Shown here in pieces: positions 8,885 to 17,995 of a stretch of DNA of 23,222 bases. Numbering within the stretch: position 1 is the stretch's first letter; each line of letters opens with the position of its first letter. The stretch is from TC-15 sp034437275 (GTDB taxonomy: Bacteria > Chloroflexota > Anaerolineae > Aggregatilineales > Aggregatilineaceae): positions 1 through 23,222 of the forward strand of contig DAOTUD010000179.1 of the NCBI GenBank assembly GCA_034437275.1. Reading direction: 5' to 3'. The position numbers and the translations under genes were made by a program. The notes beneath the pieces are model-generated. The model saw nothing but the letters and a program-made list of their open reading frames with translations, was not told the DNA's origin and did no database searches.

Positions 8885-9789
8885 TACGACGCTGGACGCT
8901 GGGCCTGTTCGTCGATAACCCGGTCGTGCTGAAGGAAATGCGGGGCCGGATGCGCGGTGCACGGGCGTTCATCGTGCTCACGGTGTATTTGCTGCTGCTG
9001 GCGACCTTCACGTCCCTGATTTATGTCGCGGTGGCCGAATCGTCGATCAGCGCCAGCGGGCAGGTGAACATCGGGCAGATTGGCCGCACGCTGTTCGGCG
9101 GGATCGTGGCGGTCGAACTGCTGCTGGTGTCGTTCATTGCGCCGGCCTTCACTGCCGGGGCGATCAGCACCGAGCGCGAGCACCAGACCTATGACCTGCT
9201 GCGCACGACACTACTAACGCCCTATTCGCTGGTGCTGGGCAAGCTGTTATCATCCATGTTATACGTGCTGCTGCTGCTGTTGGCGGCCATTCCCTTGCAG
9301 AGCATCGCGTTTTTCTTCGGCGGCGTGGCCAAAACCGAGATCATCCTGTCATTCGTCATCCTGATCAGCACGGCGCTGCTGTTCAGCACCATCGGCATTT
9401 ACTTTTCGGCCCGCGCCACGCGCACCCTGTCGGCCAGCGTCATGACGTATGGGCTGGCGACGTTCGTGATGTTCGGCATTCCGCTGATTTTGTTCGGCGC
9501 GATGATCGTGCTGGGCATCTCGTTTACCAACGTGTGGTCGTCCAATTCGCAGGTGGCGCTGCTCTATTTCCTCGGCTTTTTGCTGAGCACCAATCCGGGG
9601 GGCACAGCGCTGCTGACGCAGTACATTCTGCTGAACCGGGGGACGGTGGGCACGTTTTCCTATACGCTGGCGAACGGCGACACGATCACGCTGATTTCGC
9701 CCTGGATTCCGTTTACAATTCTATACCTGGGTCTGACGGTACTGTTCTTTTTCCTGGCGGTGCGGCAAGTACGGCGCAACCGGGAATAG
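8881..9789 (+). CDS. ABC-2 type transporter, permease subunit
   Basis: A 302-residue polytopic membrane protein with six predicted TM helices, near residues 31-51, 77-98, 122-145, 152-175, 186-212 and 270-292. The N-terminal DNPVVLKEMRGRMRG is the amphipathic stretch before TM1 that contacts the ATPase in ABC-2 permeases. STEREHQTYDLLRTTLLTP between TM2 and TM3 matches the family loop (S-x-E-x-E-x-x-T). The start overlaps the stop of the ATPase by four bases, so both halves are made together. The substrate cannot be inferred; the surrounding envelope-type genes favour a role in surface assembly over drug efflux. Confidence 0.9.
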   Translation: MIRRWTLGLFVDNPVVLKEMRGRMRGARAFIVLTVYLLLLATFTSLIYVAVAESSISASGQVNIGQIGRTLFGGIVAVELLLVSFIAPAFTAGAISTEREHQTYDLLRTTLLTPYSLVLGKLLSSMLYVLLLLLAAIPLQSIAFFFGGVAKTEIILSFVILISTALLFSTIGIYFSARATRTLSASVMTYGLATFVMFGIPLILFGAMIVLGISFTNVWSSNSQVALLYFLGFLLSTNPGGTALLTQYILLNRGTVGTFSYTLANGDTITLISPWIPFTILYLGLTVLFFFLAVRQVRRNRE

Positions 9790-9819
9790 CCGCCCATTGA
9801 GTTGAGAGATGTAGATATT

Positions 9820-11997
9820 ATGAACGCCACCCTGCTCGACCAACGCCAACAAACCTCCACCCACCTCACGCGCGCGATCCGGCGCTGGGACCGCCGCTTG
9901 CGGGTGGTGAGCAGCCTGCTGTGGGGGCCGCGCGGGCTGATGGTGGGCGTGCTGATCGGCATCCTGATCGCCATGATCGCACGGACACGGCCCTGGCTGT
10001 TCCCCAACGAAGTGACGCTGCTGGCGTTGTTGGCGGTCGCGGTGAGTGGGCTGGCGGCGCTGCTGCTGGTCTGGACGTGGCCGCGCCCGGTGCCGCGTGC
10101 GGCCCGTTATTTCGATCACCGCTTCGCGCTGCAAGAACGGGTCAGCACTGCGCTGGAGCTGGCCAGCGGCGCGATCCCGGCCCCAGACGATCTGGCCGCA
10201 CGCCAGCTTTCTGACACGGTCGGCACGGTCCGCCGGGTGAACGCCGCGCGGTGGCTGCCGCTGCGCGTCCGCGTGTGGGAAGTGCTGGCGCTGGTGGCGC
10301 TGAGCGTGCTGCTCGCGTTTTTGCTGATCGCCGACAATCCGCAGGCTGACAAACTGCGCGCCGAGCGCGACCTGCGCCAGGAGATCGACCAGAAGATCGA
10401 GCAGGTCGAGGGGATGATCGTGCAAATCGAAAATGACGACTCGCTCAGCCCGGAAGCCAAAACCGCCCTGACCGAACCGCTGCGCGACGCGCTGGACACG
10501 CTCAAACAGCCGGACATCTCGCGCCAGGAAGCCATCGCCGCCCTGGCCGAAGCCGAACGGGCGCTCGGTGACATGGCGGATGGCACGCTGCCGGAGCAGC
10601 AAGCCGCCTACCAGTCGGCAGCAGAGCAGCTTGCCGGGTCCGACCTGACGTCCGATCTGGCCGGTGCCCTGCGCGAGCCGGACCTGAACCGCGCGGCGGA
10701 CGCCATCGACGAACTGGCCGATCAACTCAACGAGGCCGACCTGTCGCCCGCCGAACGCGAGGCGCTGGCCAATGAACTCGACCAGATCGCGGACGAACTG
10801 GCGGACAGCAGCCCGGGGACCGCCGAAAAACTGCGCGAGGCCGCCCAGGCGTTGCGTGATGGCGACGCGGCGGGGGCGCAGGACGCGCTGCGACAGGCCG
10901 CTGACCAGTTCCAGCAGGACGCCCGGCAAGCGCAGCAAGCGCTCGACCAGGCGCAGCAAAGCATCGATCAAGGCGATGCGGCGCAGCAGCAGCAAGCCGC
11001 CCAACAACTCGACGGGACCGCCAATGCGCTGGACGACACCAGCCCCGACGCCGCCCAGCAGATGCGGCAGGCCGCGCAGCAGTTGCGCGATGGGGACACC
11101 GCTGGCGCGCAGCAGCGCCTGGACCAGGCCCAGCAGGCGCTCGACCAGAGCATCGACGATACACAGCAAGCCCTAAACCGGGCCAACCAGAACCTGAACG
11201 ACAGCCTCAACGCCCAACAGCAGCAGCGCGCCCAACAGCTTGACCAGGCGTCGCAGGCGCTGGCGCAGGCCAACCCCCAGGTGGCACAGAACTTCAAAGA
11301 CGCGGCCCAGAACATGCGCGATGGGGAAATCGCCGAGGCGCAGCAAGACCTGAACCAGGCCGCCCAATCGCTGCGTCAACAGCGTGCCGATCTCCAGGAT
11401 TCCGGCACGGCGCAGGCCGCCCAGGCCGCGCAGCAACAGCTCGGCCAGGGACAGCGCGACCTGGCGCAGGCCGGGCAACCCGCCGCCGACGATGCCGCCG
11501 CCCAGCAACCGGGTGGTGCCCAACAAAGCCCCGGTCAAAGCGGGGGGCAGGCCAACGCTGACGTGGCAGATGCTCCTCAGGATGCTGCTGCCGGTGCATC
11601 CAGCAGCGCCGACAGCGACGGGGAGGGCAGCGCCGGGGCCGGTACGGATACGACGACCGGTCGCCCGGGGCAGCCCAGTGACGCTGGCCTGGCAGCCGAT
11701 GGCGCGCCGGATGATAACGATGATGGCGGATTTCTGGACTACGAACCACAGGCCGATCCTTCGCTGTTGGGCGGTGACAGTGATGTGACGTTTGATGTAG
11801 GGACGGATGGCGAGCCACCCACGCAAGGGCCAATGCGTGAAGGCGGCTTGATGGAATTAGTGGACGGTGCAGCACGAGAATACTACGCGGAAAGCGACTA
11901 TAATTACTCTGGGGCGGTCGGCAATGCGCTTGGCGATAACCGGCTGCCGCTGGATCAACGCGATGTCATTCACGATTATTTCTCGTCCCTGCCCTGA
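9820..11997 (+). CDS. Three-TM membrane protein with long Gln/Ala-rich coiled coil (DUF4175-like)
   Basis: A 725-residue protein without any cysteine. Three TM helices lie near residues 39-55, 63-87 and 151-171. From about 180 to 530 it is almost entirely helical and rich in Gln, Ala, Asp and Leu, as in long coiled coils. Within it, residues 296-526 are three head-to-tail 77-residue repeats. A low-complexity acidic Gly/Ala/Gln linker (about 540-670) follows, then a compact conserved-looking tail (REYYAESDYN, RDVIHDYFSSLP). The layout resembles DUF4175-like proteins near MoxR/VWA genes; I am moderately sure of that and do not know the function. An in-frame TTG at 9802 lacks a ribosome binding site, so I chose ATG at 9820, with GAGAG at 9804-9808. 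Translation starts 30 bases after the permease. The TM1-TM2 hairpin places the coiled coil on the side opposite the 88-150 loop or across TM3; the exact topology needs prediction. Confidence 0.75.
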   Translation: MNATLLDQRQQTSTHLTRAIRRWDRRLRVVSSLLWGPRGLMVGVLIGILIAMIARTRPWLFPNEVTLLALLAVAVSGLAALLLVWTWPRPVPRAARYFDHRFALQERVSTALELASGAIPAPDDLAARQLSDTVGTVRRVNAARWLPLRVRVWEVLALVALSVLLAFLLIADNPQADKLRAERDLRQEIDQKIEQVEGMIVQIENDDSLSPEAKTALTEPLRDALDTLKQPDISRQEAIAALAEAERALGDMADGTLPEQQAAYQSAAEQLAGSDLTSDLAGALREPDLNRAADAIDELADQLNEADLSPAEREALANELDQIADELADSSPGTAEKLREAAQALRDGDAAGAQDALRQAADQFQQDARQAQQALDQAQQSIDQGDAAQQQQAAQQLDGTANALDDTSPDAAQQMRQAAQQLRDGDTAGAQQRLDQAQQALDQSIDDTQQALNRANQNLNDSLNAQQQQRAQQLDQASQALAQANPQVAQNFKDAAQNMRDGEIAEAQQDLNQAAQSLRQQRADLQDSGTAQAAQAAQQQLGQGQRDLAQAGQPAADDAAAQQPGGAQQSPGQSGGQANADVADAPQDAAAGASSSADSDGEGSAGAGTDTTTGRPGQPSDAGLAADGAPDDNDDGGFLDYEPQADPSLLGGDSDVTFDVGTDGEPPTQGPMREGGLMELVDGAAREYYAESDYNYSGAVGNALGDNRLPLDQRDVIHDYFSSLP
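10705..11397 (+). repeat. Three tandem 77-residue coiled-coil repeats (231 bp each)
   Basis: The copies are residues 296-372, 373-449 and 450-526 of the 725-residue protein. Equivalent marks are REAAQALRDGDAAGAQ (from Arg339), RQAAQQLRDGDTAGAQ (Arg416) and KDAAQNMRDGEIAEAQ (Lys493), each exactly 231 bases apart with no gap. A second mark, an SP/NP turn about 12 residues earlier (SSPGTAEKL, TSPDAAQQM, ANPQVAQNF), keeps the same spacing. The copies differ enough in sequence to be an old duplication. Confidence 0.85.
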
Positions 11998-12002
11998 TGG
12001 CC

Positions 12003-12010
12003 AGGAAGGA
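12003..12010 (+). promoter_or_regulatory. Shine-Dalgarno site fixing the lipoprotein start
   Basis: AGGAAGGA lies nine bases before the GTG at 12020. It decides that start against an in-frame ATG at 11867, which would run deep into the preceding gene and lose the N-terminal lipoprotein signal. Confidence 0.75.
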
Positions 12011-12019
12011 AACGAACCC

Positions 12020-12709
12020 GTGACCAATAGACGGAGTGGGCTGGCCCTGATCGTGGTACTGCTCATGGGAAGCTTGCTGCCGGGGTGCATCAAACCAGAT
12101 GCCGCAACGCCGACGCCCGCCACCCCGGCCCAGGGCACCCTGACCGCAGCCCCGCCCGGAGTCAGCCTGACCTTAGCGCCCCCCACACCCGGCACTACCG
12201 GAGGGGATCAACCGACCGCCGCCAGTGCCCCGGCGGTGACACAGTTTTTGCAGGACCGGGGCGTGGCTGCTGCTGAGATGAACGTGTGGTACAGCCAACC
12301 CCTGCGTACCGACCGCCTGGAAAGCTTCACCTACCGGGACGCCCAGGGCGTGCCCTGCGCCGGATGGCTGCTGACTGCGTTCCAAGACGGGACGTGGATC
12401 CCCGTCAACGGCGCGCTAAGCTGTGCGCCCCAACCCGGTACGCCAGCCCTGGCGAGCGTCTCGCTGTTCCCCACCACCGACGGCACGCCCTATATCATCG
12501 TCTTCGGGCGGGTGCAGGAGCCGACAGTTTCGGCGGTTGCTATCGTATATACCGATGGGGAGAACAGCACCACACAACCGGTAAATGGCGGCTTTTTGTT
12601 CCTGCGGGAAGGGTTGTTCGACGTGAGCACGGTGGTCTACCGCCTGACCGCGATCAACGCGCAGGGCAACACGGTTATCGACAATATTCCGATCTTGCCG
12701 CCCAGCTAG
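12020..12709 (+). CDS. Putative lipoprotein of the MoxR/VWA cluster
   Basis: A 229-residue product with a lipoprotein signal peptide: basic N-terminus MTNRRSG, hydrophobic ALIVVLLMGSLL and the lipobox LPGC, with Cys23 as the lipidation site. A Pro/Thr/Ala-rich linker (about 25-70) tethers a globular beta-rich domain (about 75-229). That domain has two further cysteines (GVPCAGW, LSCAPQ) that could form a disulfide, as expected outside the membrane. I do not recognise the domain; it resembles no enzyme family I can name. The GTG start is set by AGGAAGGA at 12003-12010. The gene lies 22 bases after the coiled-coil protein and 50 before moxR, so it is probably co-transcribed. It may be the outward-facing partner of the complex. 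Confidence 0.75.
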   Translation: MTNRRSGLALIVVLLMGSLLPGCIKPDAATPTPATPAQGTLTAAPPGVSLTLAPPTPGTTGGDQPTAASAPAVTQFLQDRGVAAAEMNVWYSQPLRTDRLESFTYRDAQGVPCAGWLLTAFQDGTWIPVNGALSCAPQPGTPALASVSLFPTTDGTPYIIVFGRVQEPTVSAVAIVYTDGENSTTQPVNGGFLFLREGLFDVSTVVYRLTAINAQGNTVIDNIPILPPS

Positions 12710-12759
12710 CACGCCGGTGCGGCTACCATCGACCAAATTCTGTGTAAGGACATGATCAC

Positions 12760-13761
<1,002 letters not shown>

Positions 13762-13762
13762 A

Positions 13763-14356
13763 TTGACGGTCCACGAGCTACTCCAGCGCGTGCTGCGCGA
13801 ACCCACCCCCAGCGACCTGTGGGGGCTGCATCCGCACCTGCTGGCCATGCCCAACATCGAGGGGGCACAGGCGCTGCTGCGCTCGTTCTATGCCTACCTG
13901 AGCGACGTGCAAAGCAAGCTGACGTCCAAACAGTACAGCGCACTGTCCGCCGGGTTAGCTGCCGGGTCGGTGGGCGTGATCGCGACTCAGGATATCGTCG
14001 AGGCGTTCCGGGAAAACCGCGAGCAGGCGCTGGCGAATCTGCTGGCCGGGGGATTGGCGGCGACCCTGGAGACGTTCGCGACGCTGCAACACGTCAAAGC
14101 CTGGGAAACCGAGTTCTCGTCCATGCACGCGGGCGCGTTGTGGGACCTGTACGACACACTGTGGCAGCTTTCGGTCGAAACGCAGCCCGATCTGCCCGTC
14201 GCACAGCGGCACGCGCTGATCGACGAACTGCTGGCCCCGGCGCGTAACCCCGGGCTGGACAGCGCCACGCGCACGGCGGTGATCATCCGCCTGTACCAGC
14301 TTGTGTTTCTCCTGCGGCTGGTCCCAGCGCTGGCAGTGGAGCAGGACCCTGCATGA
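13763..14356 (+). CDS. Uncharacterised helical protein between moxR and DUF58
   Basis: A 197-residue product I do not recognise. It is rich in Leu and Ala and appears all-helical. It has no signal peptide; a hydrophobic C-terminal stretch (YQLVFLLRLVPALAV) is too short and polar at its edges to be a sure TM helix. The start is TTG at 13763, one base after the moxR stop, supported by AAGGAG at 13751-13756 six bases upstream; no ATG or GTG lies nearby in this frame. Codon use looks like that of its neighbours, and the frame is open between two conserved genes, so it is most likely real. MoxR and DUF58 are often adjacent in other genomes, so this protein may be an adaptor between them, but that is a guess. 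Confidence 0.75.
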   Translation: MTVHELLQRVLREPTPSDLWGLHPHLLAMPNIEGAQALLRSFYAYLSDVQSKLTSKQYSALSAGLAAGSVGVIATQDIVEAFRENREQALANLLAGGLAATLETFATLQHVKAWETEFSSMHAGALWDLYDTLWQLSVETQPDLPVAQRHALIDELLAPARNPGLDSATRTAVIIRLYQLVFLLRLVPALAVEQDPA

Positions 14357-14422
14357 CGTTAGCAGGATCATCTTTTCCAAAAGTAGGATATTGTGTAAGG
14401 GTAGTGTGGTGGGTTAGGTAGT

Positions 14423-15319
14423 ATGGCCGAACGCATCTTCGACGAAAAAACGCTGCGCAAGCTGGAACAACTCACGCTGATGGCGAACAAAATCCGGTCT
14501 GGGGCCATCAAAGGCGAGCGTCGCTCGTCCAAGCGCGGCACCAGCATCGAGTTCGCCGACTACCGGAACTACGTCCGCGGCGACGATCTGCGCCGCATCG
14601 ACTGGAACGTCTATGCGCGTTTGCAGCGCCCGTTCATCAAGCTGCTGGAGGACGAGGAAGACCTGGCGGTGCATTTGCTGCTGGATGCCTCGGCCAGCAT
14701 GGACTGGCCCCGGTCCGGCGACCGCAACCTGCACAAATACTTGTTTGCGCGGCGCGTGCTGGCCGGGTTGGCTTACATCGCGCTGACGACCGGCGACCAG
14801 GTCACGGTGACCGCTGCCCGGCAGGACCGGCAGGTGCGTTGGGGGCCGTTCCGGGGGCGTGGGCACACGTTGAGTCTGCTCACATGGCTGGAGGACCAGC
14901 ACACGCGCGGGCCGGTCGACATCAACCAGGCCATGCAGGACTACGCGATCCGCACTGCGCGGGCGGGGTTGTGCATCGTGCTGACCGACCTGATGTCTCC
15001 CACAGGCTACGCGGATGGGCTGCGCGCCTTGCAGGGGCGCGGCCACGAGGTGACGCTGATTCACGTCCTGTCCCCGGATGAAGTCGCGCCGGAGATCACC
15101 GGCGATCTGCAGTTGGTCGATGTCGAAACCGGCGTGCCGCAGGATGTGACGGTCGATGCCGAGATGCGCGCCCTGTATATGGAGCGTGTCGAAGCCTGGC
15201 AGGCCGACATCAACGCCTACTGCACGCGGCGCGGGATTCACTACGTCGCCGTGCAGACCAACACCCCCTGGGAACAGTTGATCTTGTCCGAACTACGCCG
15301 TTTGCAAGTGGTCCATTGA
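14423..15319 (+). CDS. DUF58 family protein (VWA-like)
   Basis: A 298-residue soluble protein. The DUF58 hallmark is FADYRNYVRGDDLRRIDWNV at residues 44-63. It is followed by a VWA-type fold with the MIDAS motif DASAS at residues 88-92 (LLLDASASMDW) and a second acidic motif, VLTDLMSP. DUF58 proteins are regular partners of MoxR ATPases; many have N-terminal TM helices, which this short form lacks, so it should act at the cytoplasmic face. The ATG at 14423 comes 66 bases after the previous gene with only a weak ribosome binding site (TTAGG nearby). Its TGA stop overlaps the ATG of the glycosyltransferase gene by one base (TGATG at 15317-15321), so the two proteins are translated together. Confidence 0.93.
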   Translation: MAERIFDEKTLRKLEQLTLMANKIRSGAIKGERRSSKRGTSIEFADYRNYVRGDDLRRIDWNVYARLQRPFIKLLEDEEDLAVHLLLDASASMDWPRSGDRNLHKYLFARRVLAGLAYIALTTGDQVTVTAARQDRQVRWGPFRGRGHTLSLLTWLEDQHTRGPVDINQAMQDYAIRTARAGLCIVLTDLMSPTGYADGLRALQGRGHEVTLIHVLSPDEVAPEITGDLQLVDVETGVPQDVTVDAEMRALYMERVEAWQADINAYCTRRGIHYVAVQTNTPWEQLILSELRRLQVVH

Positions 15320-17991
15320 TGAACCAGTATTCCACCCGCGCCGGACTGGCGCTCCTGGTTGTGCTGCTGCTGGGGGCGTTTGGGCTGCGCATCTGGGACT
15401 TGAACGAAGCGAGCGTCTGGCACGACGAAGCCTGGTCGATCCGCGCGATTCGCGATCCCATCGACACCCCGGACGACAACACGCCCCCGGTCTATTACAG
15501 CCTGCTGCATCTGGCCTATCAGGGGAGCGGCGAGACGCCGTTCGCCTTCCGGTTTGGGTCGGTGCTGCTGGATTTGCTCACGCTGGCGCTGGCGGCGCGG
15601 GTGATGCGTCGCTGGGCAGGGTGGGGGGCGGCGCTGCTGGCGACGCTGCTGCTGGCGGTGTCGCCGCTGCTGTGGGCCTACGCCCGCGAGGTGCGGGCCT
15701 ATGTTGTGGTGCCGCTGCTCACGCTCGTGATCCTGTGGTTGGTCGACCGGCTGCTCCAGGCGCGCGTCCGCTTCCCCTGGCGCAGATGGGGGGCGCTGCT
15801 GGTGGCTGAATTGATCCTGCTGTACACGCACAACCTGAGCGTGCCGGTTGTGGTATGGCTGAACCTGACGGTTGGCGCGGCGTGGACGCTCGCCCGCCGC
15901 TGGCGCTTCCTGGGGCTGTGGATCGGCGGGCAGGTCGCGACGCTGCTGGCTTATCTGCCCTGGCTGGCCGGCCAGTCGCCCAGCGGGACGGCGCTCAACA
16001 CGCCGCCGGAGGTGTCGCTGGGATTGGTGTGGGATATCTGGCAGGCTTATTTTGCGCCGGTGCCCGCGCAGCTTGGCGCAGAAAATGCGCTGGTGCTGGG
16101 CAGCGCGGTCTTCGGCGTGGTGACGCTGGGCAGTATCGCGGCGGCGCTGGTGTGGCGACGGGGACGCCGCACCTATCTGCTGCTGTCGCAAGCCGTGCTG
16201 CTCCCGGCGCTGGCGACGGCTGAACTGATCGCGGCCAACATTGATTTTCACCCGCGCTACTATATCGCGGGCGTCCCTGCGACACTGCTGCTGGTCGCGT
16301 GGGGTGTGGACAGCCTGCCGGACCGGCTCGACGCGCGCCGCCTGGCGTGCCCGCTGGTGATGGCGGCGGCGCTGGGTGTCGCGGCGGCCAGCCTGACCGG
16401 GCTGCTCGGTGGGTCATCCTACCGGCACGACGATTTCCGCGCGATGGCCGCCTACTATGCTGATTTGCCGCCAGACGCGATCATCGTCATTCCCTACGGC
16501 GGGGAGCCAGCCCTGGAGGAATATTATGTCGAGAAGATGGACATCCAGGCGGAGATCCTCGACATTGACCTGCACAGCAGTCCGCAGGCCGCTATGCAAG
16601 CCATCAACGCTGCGCTGGTCGAACGGGATGGCCCGGTGCGCGTCGAACTGCTGACCTGGTACCAGCTTCCGGCGGACCGGCGCGGGATGTATCCCTGCCT
16701 GCTGGAATCCGCCGGGCAGCGCGGCTCGACCTACACGGTGCAGGGCCTCAGCACGCAAGCCTACACGCTGGCGCGCCCGCTGGCGCTGGACGGCACGCCG
16801 CTGGTCACTACCGCCCAGTACGACGATCTGGCGCTGCGGGGTGTGGCCTTCGGCGGGGGGCAGAGCATCTGCCTGTGGACGCAGTGGGCCGCCCCCGCCG
16901 CAACCGGGCACGATTGGCATGTCGCGGCGCGGATTCCCACGCCCGTGTCGCCGGCATGGTACGTCACCAGCAGCGATGCCGACGTGCGCGCGGATGACCA
17001 ACGTCCCACGTCCGAGTGGGACAGGGGCGACCAGGGCGACGCGTTCAACCTGCTCCGGCTGCCGGACGGCACCCCGCCCGGCGCGTATCCGTTGTACGCC
17101 TGGCTGTACAGCGACGCAATCCTGTACGGGGTGGGACCATCGCAGGTTGCCGGCAGCCCGTGCACCGACCGCACCTTGACCGTCGCGACCGTGCAGCCGG
17201 AGCATTTGACGCAGGTCACCGATCCGCCGGACCCGCCGCACCCGGTCGAGGTGGCGCTGGGGCCGGACGTGACGCTGGCGGGTTATGCGGGCGGGGGCGA
17301 CACGTTGAATCCCGGCCAGGAACTGCGCGTCACGTTGTACTGGCACAGCCAGGTGGCGGGCGAACCGGGCATGGTCACGCTGCGCGGCGATGGCTGGGCG
17401 CAGTCGCAGCCGGTCCGCACCTATCCGGTTTATAATCTGGATTGGCACGCTTTTCGAGTCCCGGCGGACGCTGCGGGTACGGCACAGTTGACGGTCGAGT
17501 CGGATGCCCTGGAACCAGTAGCGCTGGCTGCGTATAACATTGCAGCGACGGAGCACCTGTTCGCGCTGCCGGCGTTCGATACGCCGGTTAACACGGTGTT
17601 TCCCGGTGTGGCGGAGCTGGTCGGCGTCAGCGTCAACGACACCACGCTCACGACCGATCAAACGCTGCGGCTCACGCTGGTGTGGCGCGTGCTGGAGACG
17701 CCCACCCGGCCCCTGACGGTGTTCACACACCTGCTGAACGACAGCGGGCAGCAGATCGGCGGGCATGACGGCGTGCCAGCGATCAATGGGGAACCGCGCC
17801 CGGCGACGAGTTGGGTGCCGGACGAATACATACTGGATACGCATGTGCTCACGTTTGAGGCCGAGGACCAGGGCTACAGCGGTCCGGCCCGGCTGGAAAT
17901 CGGGTTATACGACTCACAGACGATTGAACGGCAGCGCACGGCAGCGGGTGCCGATCACGTCATTTTGCCGCTAGAGATTACGGTGCAATAG
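15319..17991 (+). CDS. GT-C glycosyltransferase (GT39/PMT-like) with outward C-terminal domains
   Basis: An 890-residue membrane glycosyltransferase of the dolichyl/polyprenyl-phosphate-sugar-dependent type. The first about 410 residues have roughly ten TM helices. The first outward loop contains WHDEAW with Asp36-Glu37, the acidic pair expected for catalysis in GT39/ArnT-like enzymes, followed by TPPVYYSLLHL and FRFGSVLLDL. FHPRYYIAGVPATLLL near the end of the membrane part is also family-typical. Residues about 410-890 are outside: an alpha/beta region, then two beta-sandwich modules starting near 642 and 759 (ELRVTLYWHS; TLRLTLVWRVLETP, VFTHLLNDSGQQIGG) of a kind I recall on Chloroflexota glycosyltransferases. 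ATG at 15319 is preferred over TTG at 15316; it overlaps the DUF58 stop. The likely product is a glycosylated protein or lipid at the outer membrane face; donor and acceptor are unknown. Confidence 0.85.
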   Translation: MNQYSTRAGLALLVVLLLGAFGLRIWDLNEASVWHDEAWSIRAIRDPIDTPDDNTPPVYYSLLHLAYQGSGETPFAFRFGSVLLDLLTLALAARVMRRWAGWGAALLATLLLAVSPLLWAYAREVRAYVVVPLLTLVILWLVDRLLQARVRFPWRRWGALLVAELILLYTHNLSVPVVVWLNLTVGAAWTLARRWRFLGLWIGGQVATLLAYLPWLAGQSPSGTALNTPPEVSLGLVWDIWQAYFAPVPAQLGAENALVLGSAVFGVVTLGSIAAALVWRRGRRTYLLLSQAVLLPALATAELIAANIDFHPRYYIAGVPATLLLVAWGVDSLPDRLDARRLACPLVMAAALGVAAASLTGLLGGSSYRHDDFRAMAAYYADLPPDAIIVIPYGGEPALEEYYVEKMDIQAEILDIDLHSSPQAAMQAINAALVERDGPVRVELLTWYQLPADRRGMYPCLLESAGQRGSTYTVQGLSTQAYTLARPLALDGTPLVTTAQYDDLALRGVAFGGGQSICLWTQWAAPAATGHDWHVAARIPTPVSPAWYVTSSDADVRADDQRPTSEWDRGDQGDAFNLLRLPDGTPPGAYPLYAWLYSDAILYGVGPSQVAGSPCTDRTLTVATVQPEHLTQVTDPPDPPHPVEVALGPDVTLAGYAGGGDTLNPGQELRVTLYWHSQVAGEPGMVTLRGDGWAQSQPVRTYPVYNLDWHAFRVPADAAGTAQLTVESDALEPVALAAYNIAATEHLFALPAFDTPVNTVFPGVAELVGVSVNDTTLTTDQTLRLTLVWRVLETPTRPLTVFTHLLNDSGQQIGGHDGVPAINGEPRPATSWVPDEYILDTHVLTFEAEDQGYSGPARLEIGLYDSQTIERQRTAAGADHVILPLEITVQ

Positions 17992-17995
17992 GCTC

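Noticed and set aside
10705..11397. Gln-rich repeats as a possible CRISPR or satellite array
   Set aside because: The 231-bp period is a whole number of codons within one intact frame and the copies are diverged at DNA level; this is a protein repeat.
11867..12019. Upstream start (ATG 11867) for the lipoprotein gene
   Set aside because: It overlaps the coiled-coil gene by 131 bases and buries the lipoprotein signal peptide; GTG at 12020 has a strong Shine-Dalgarno site and yields the LPGC lipobox.
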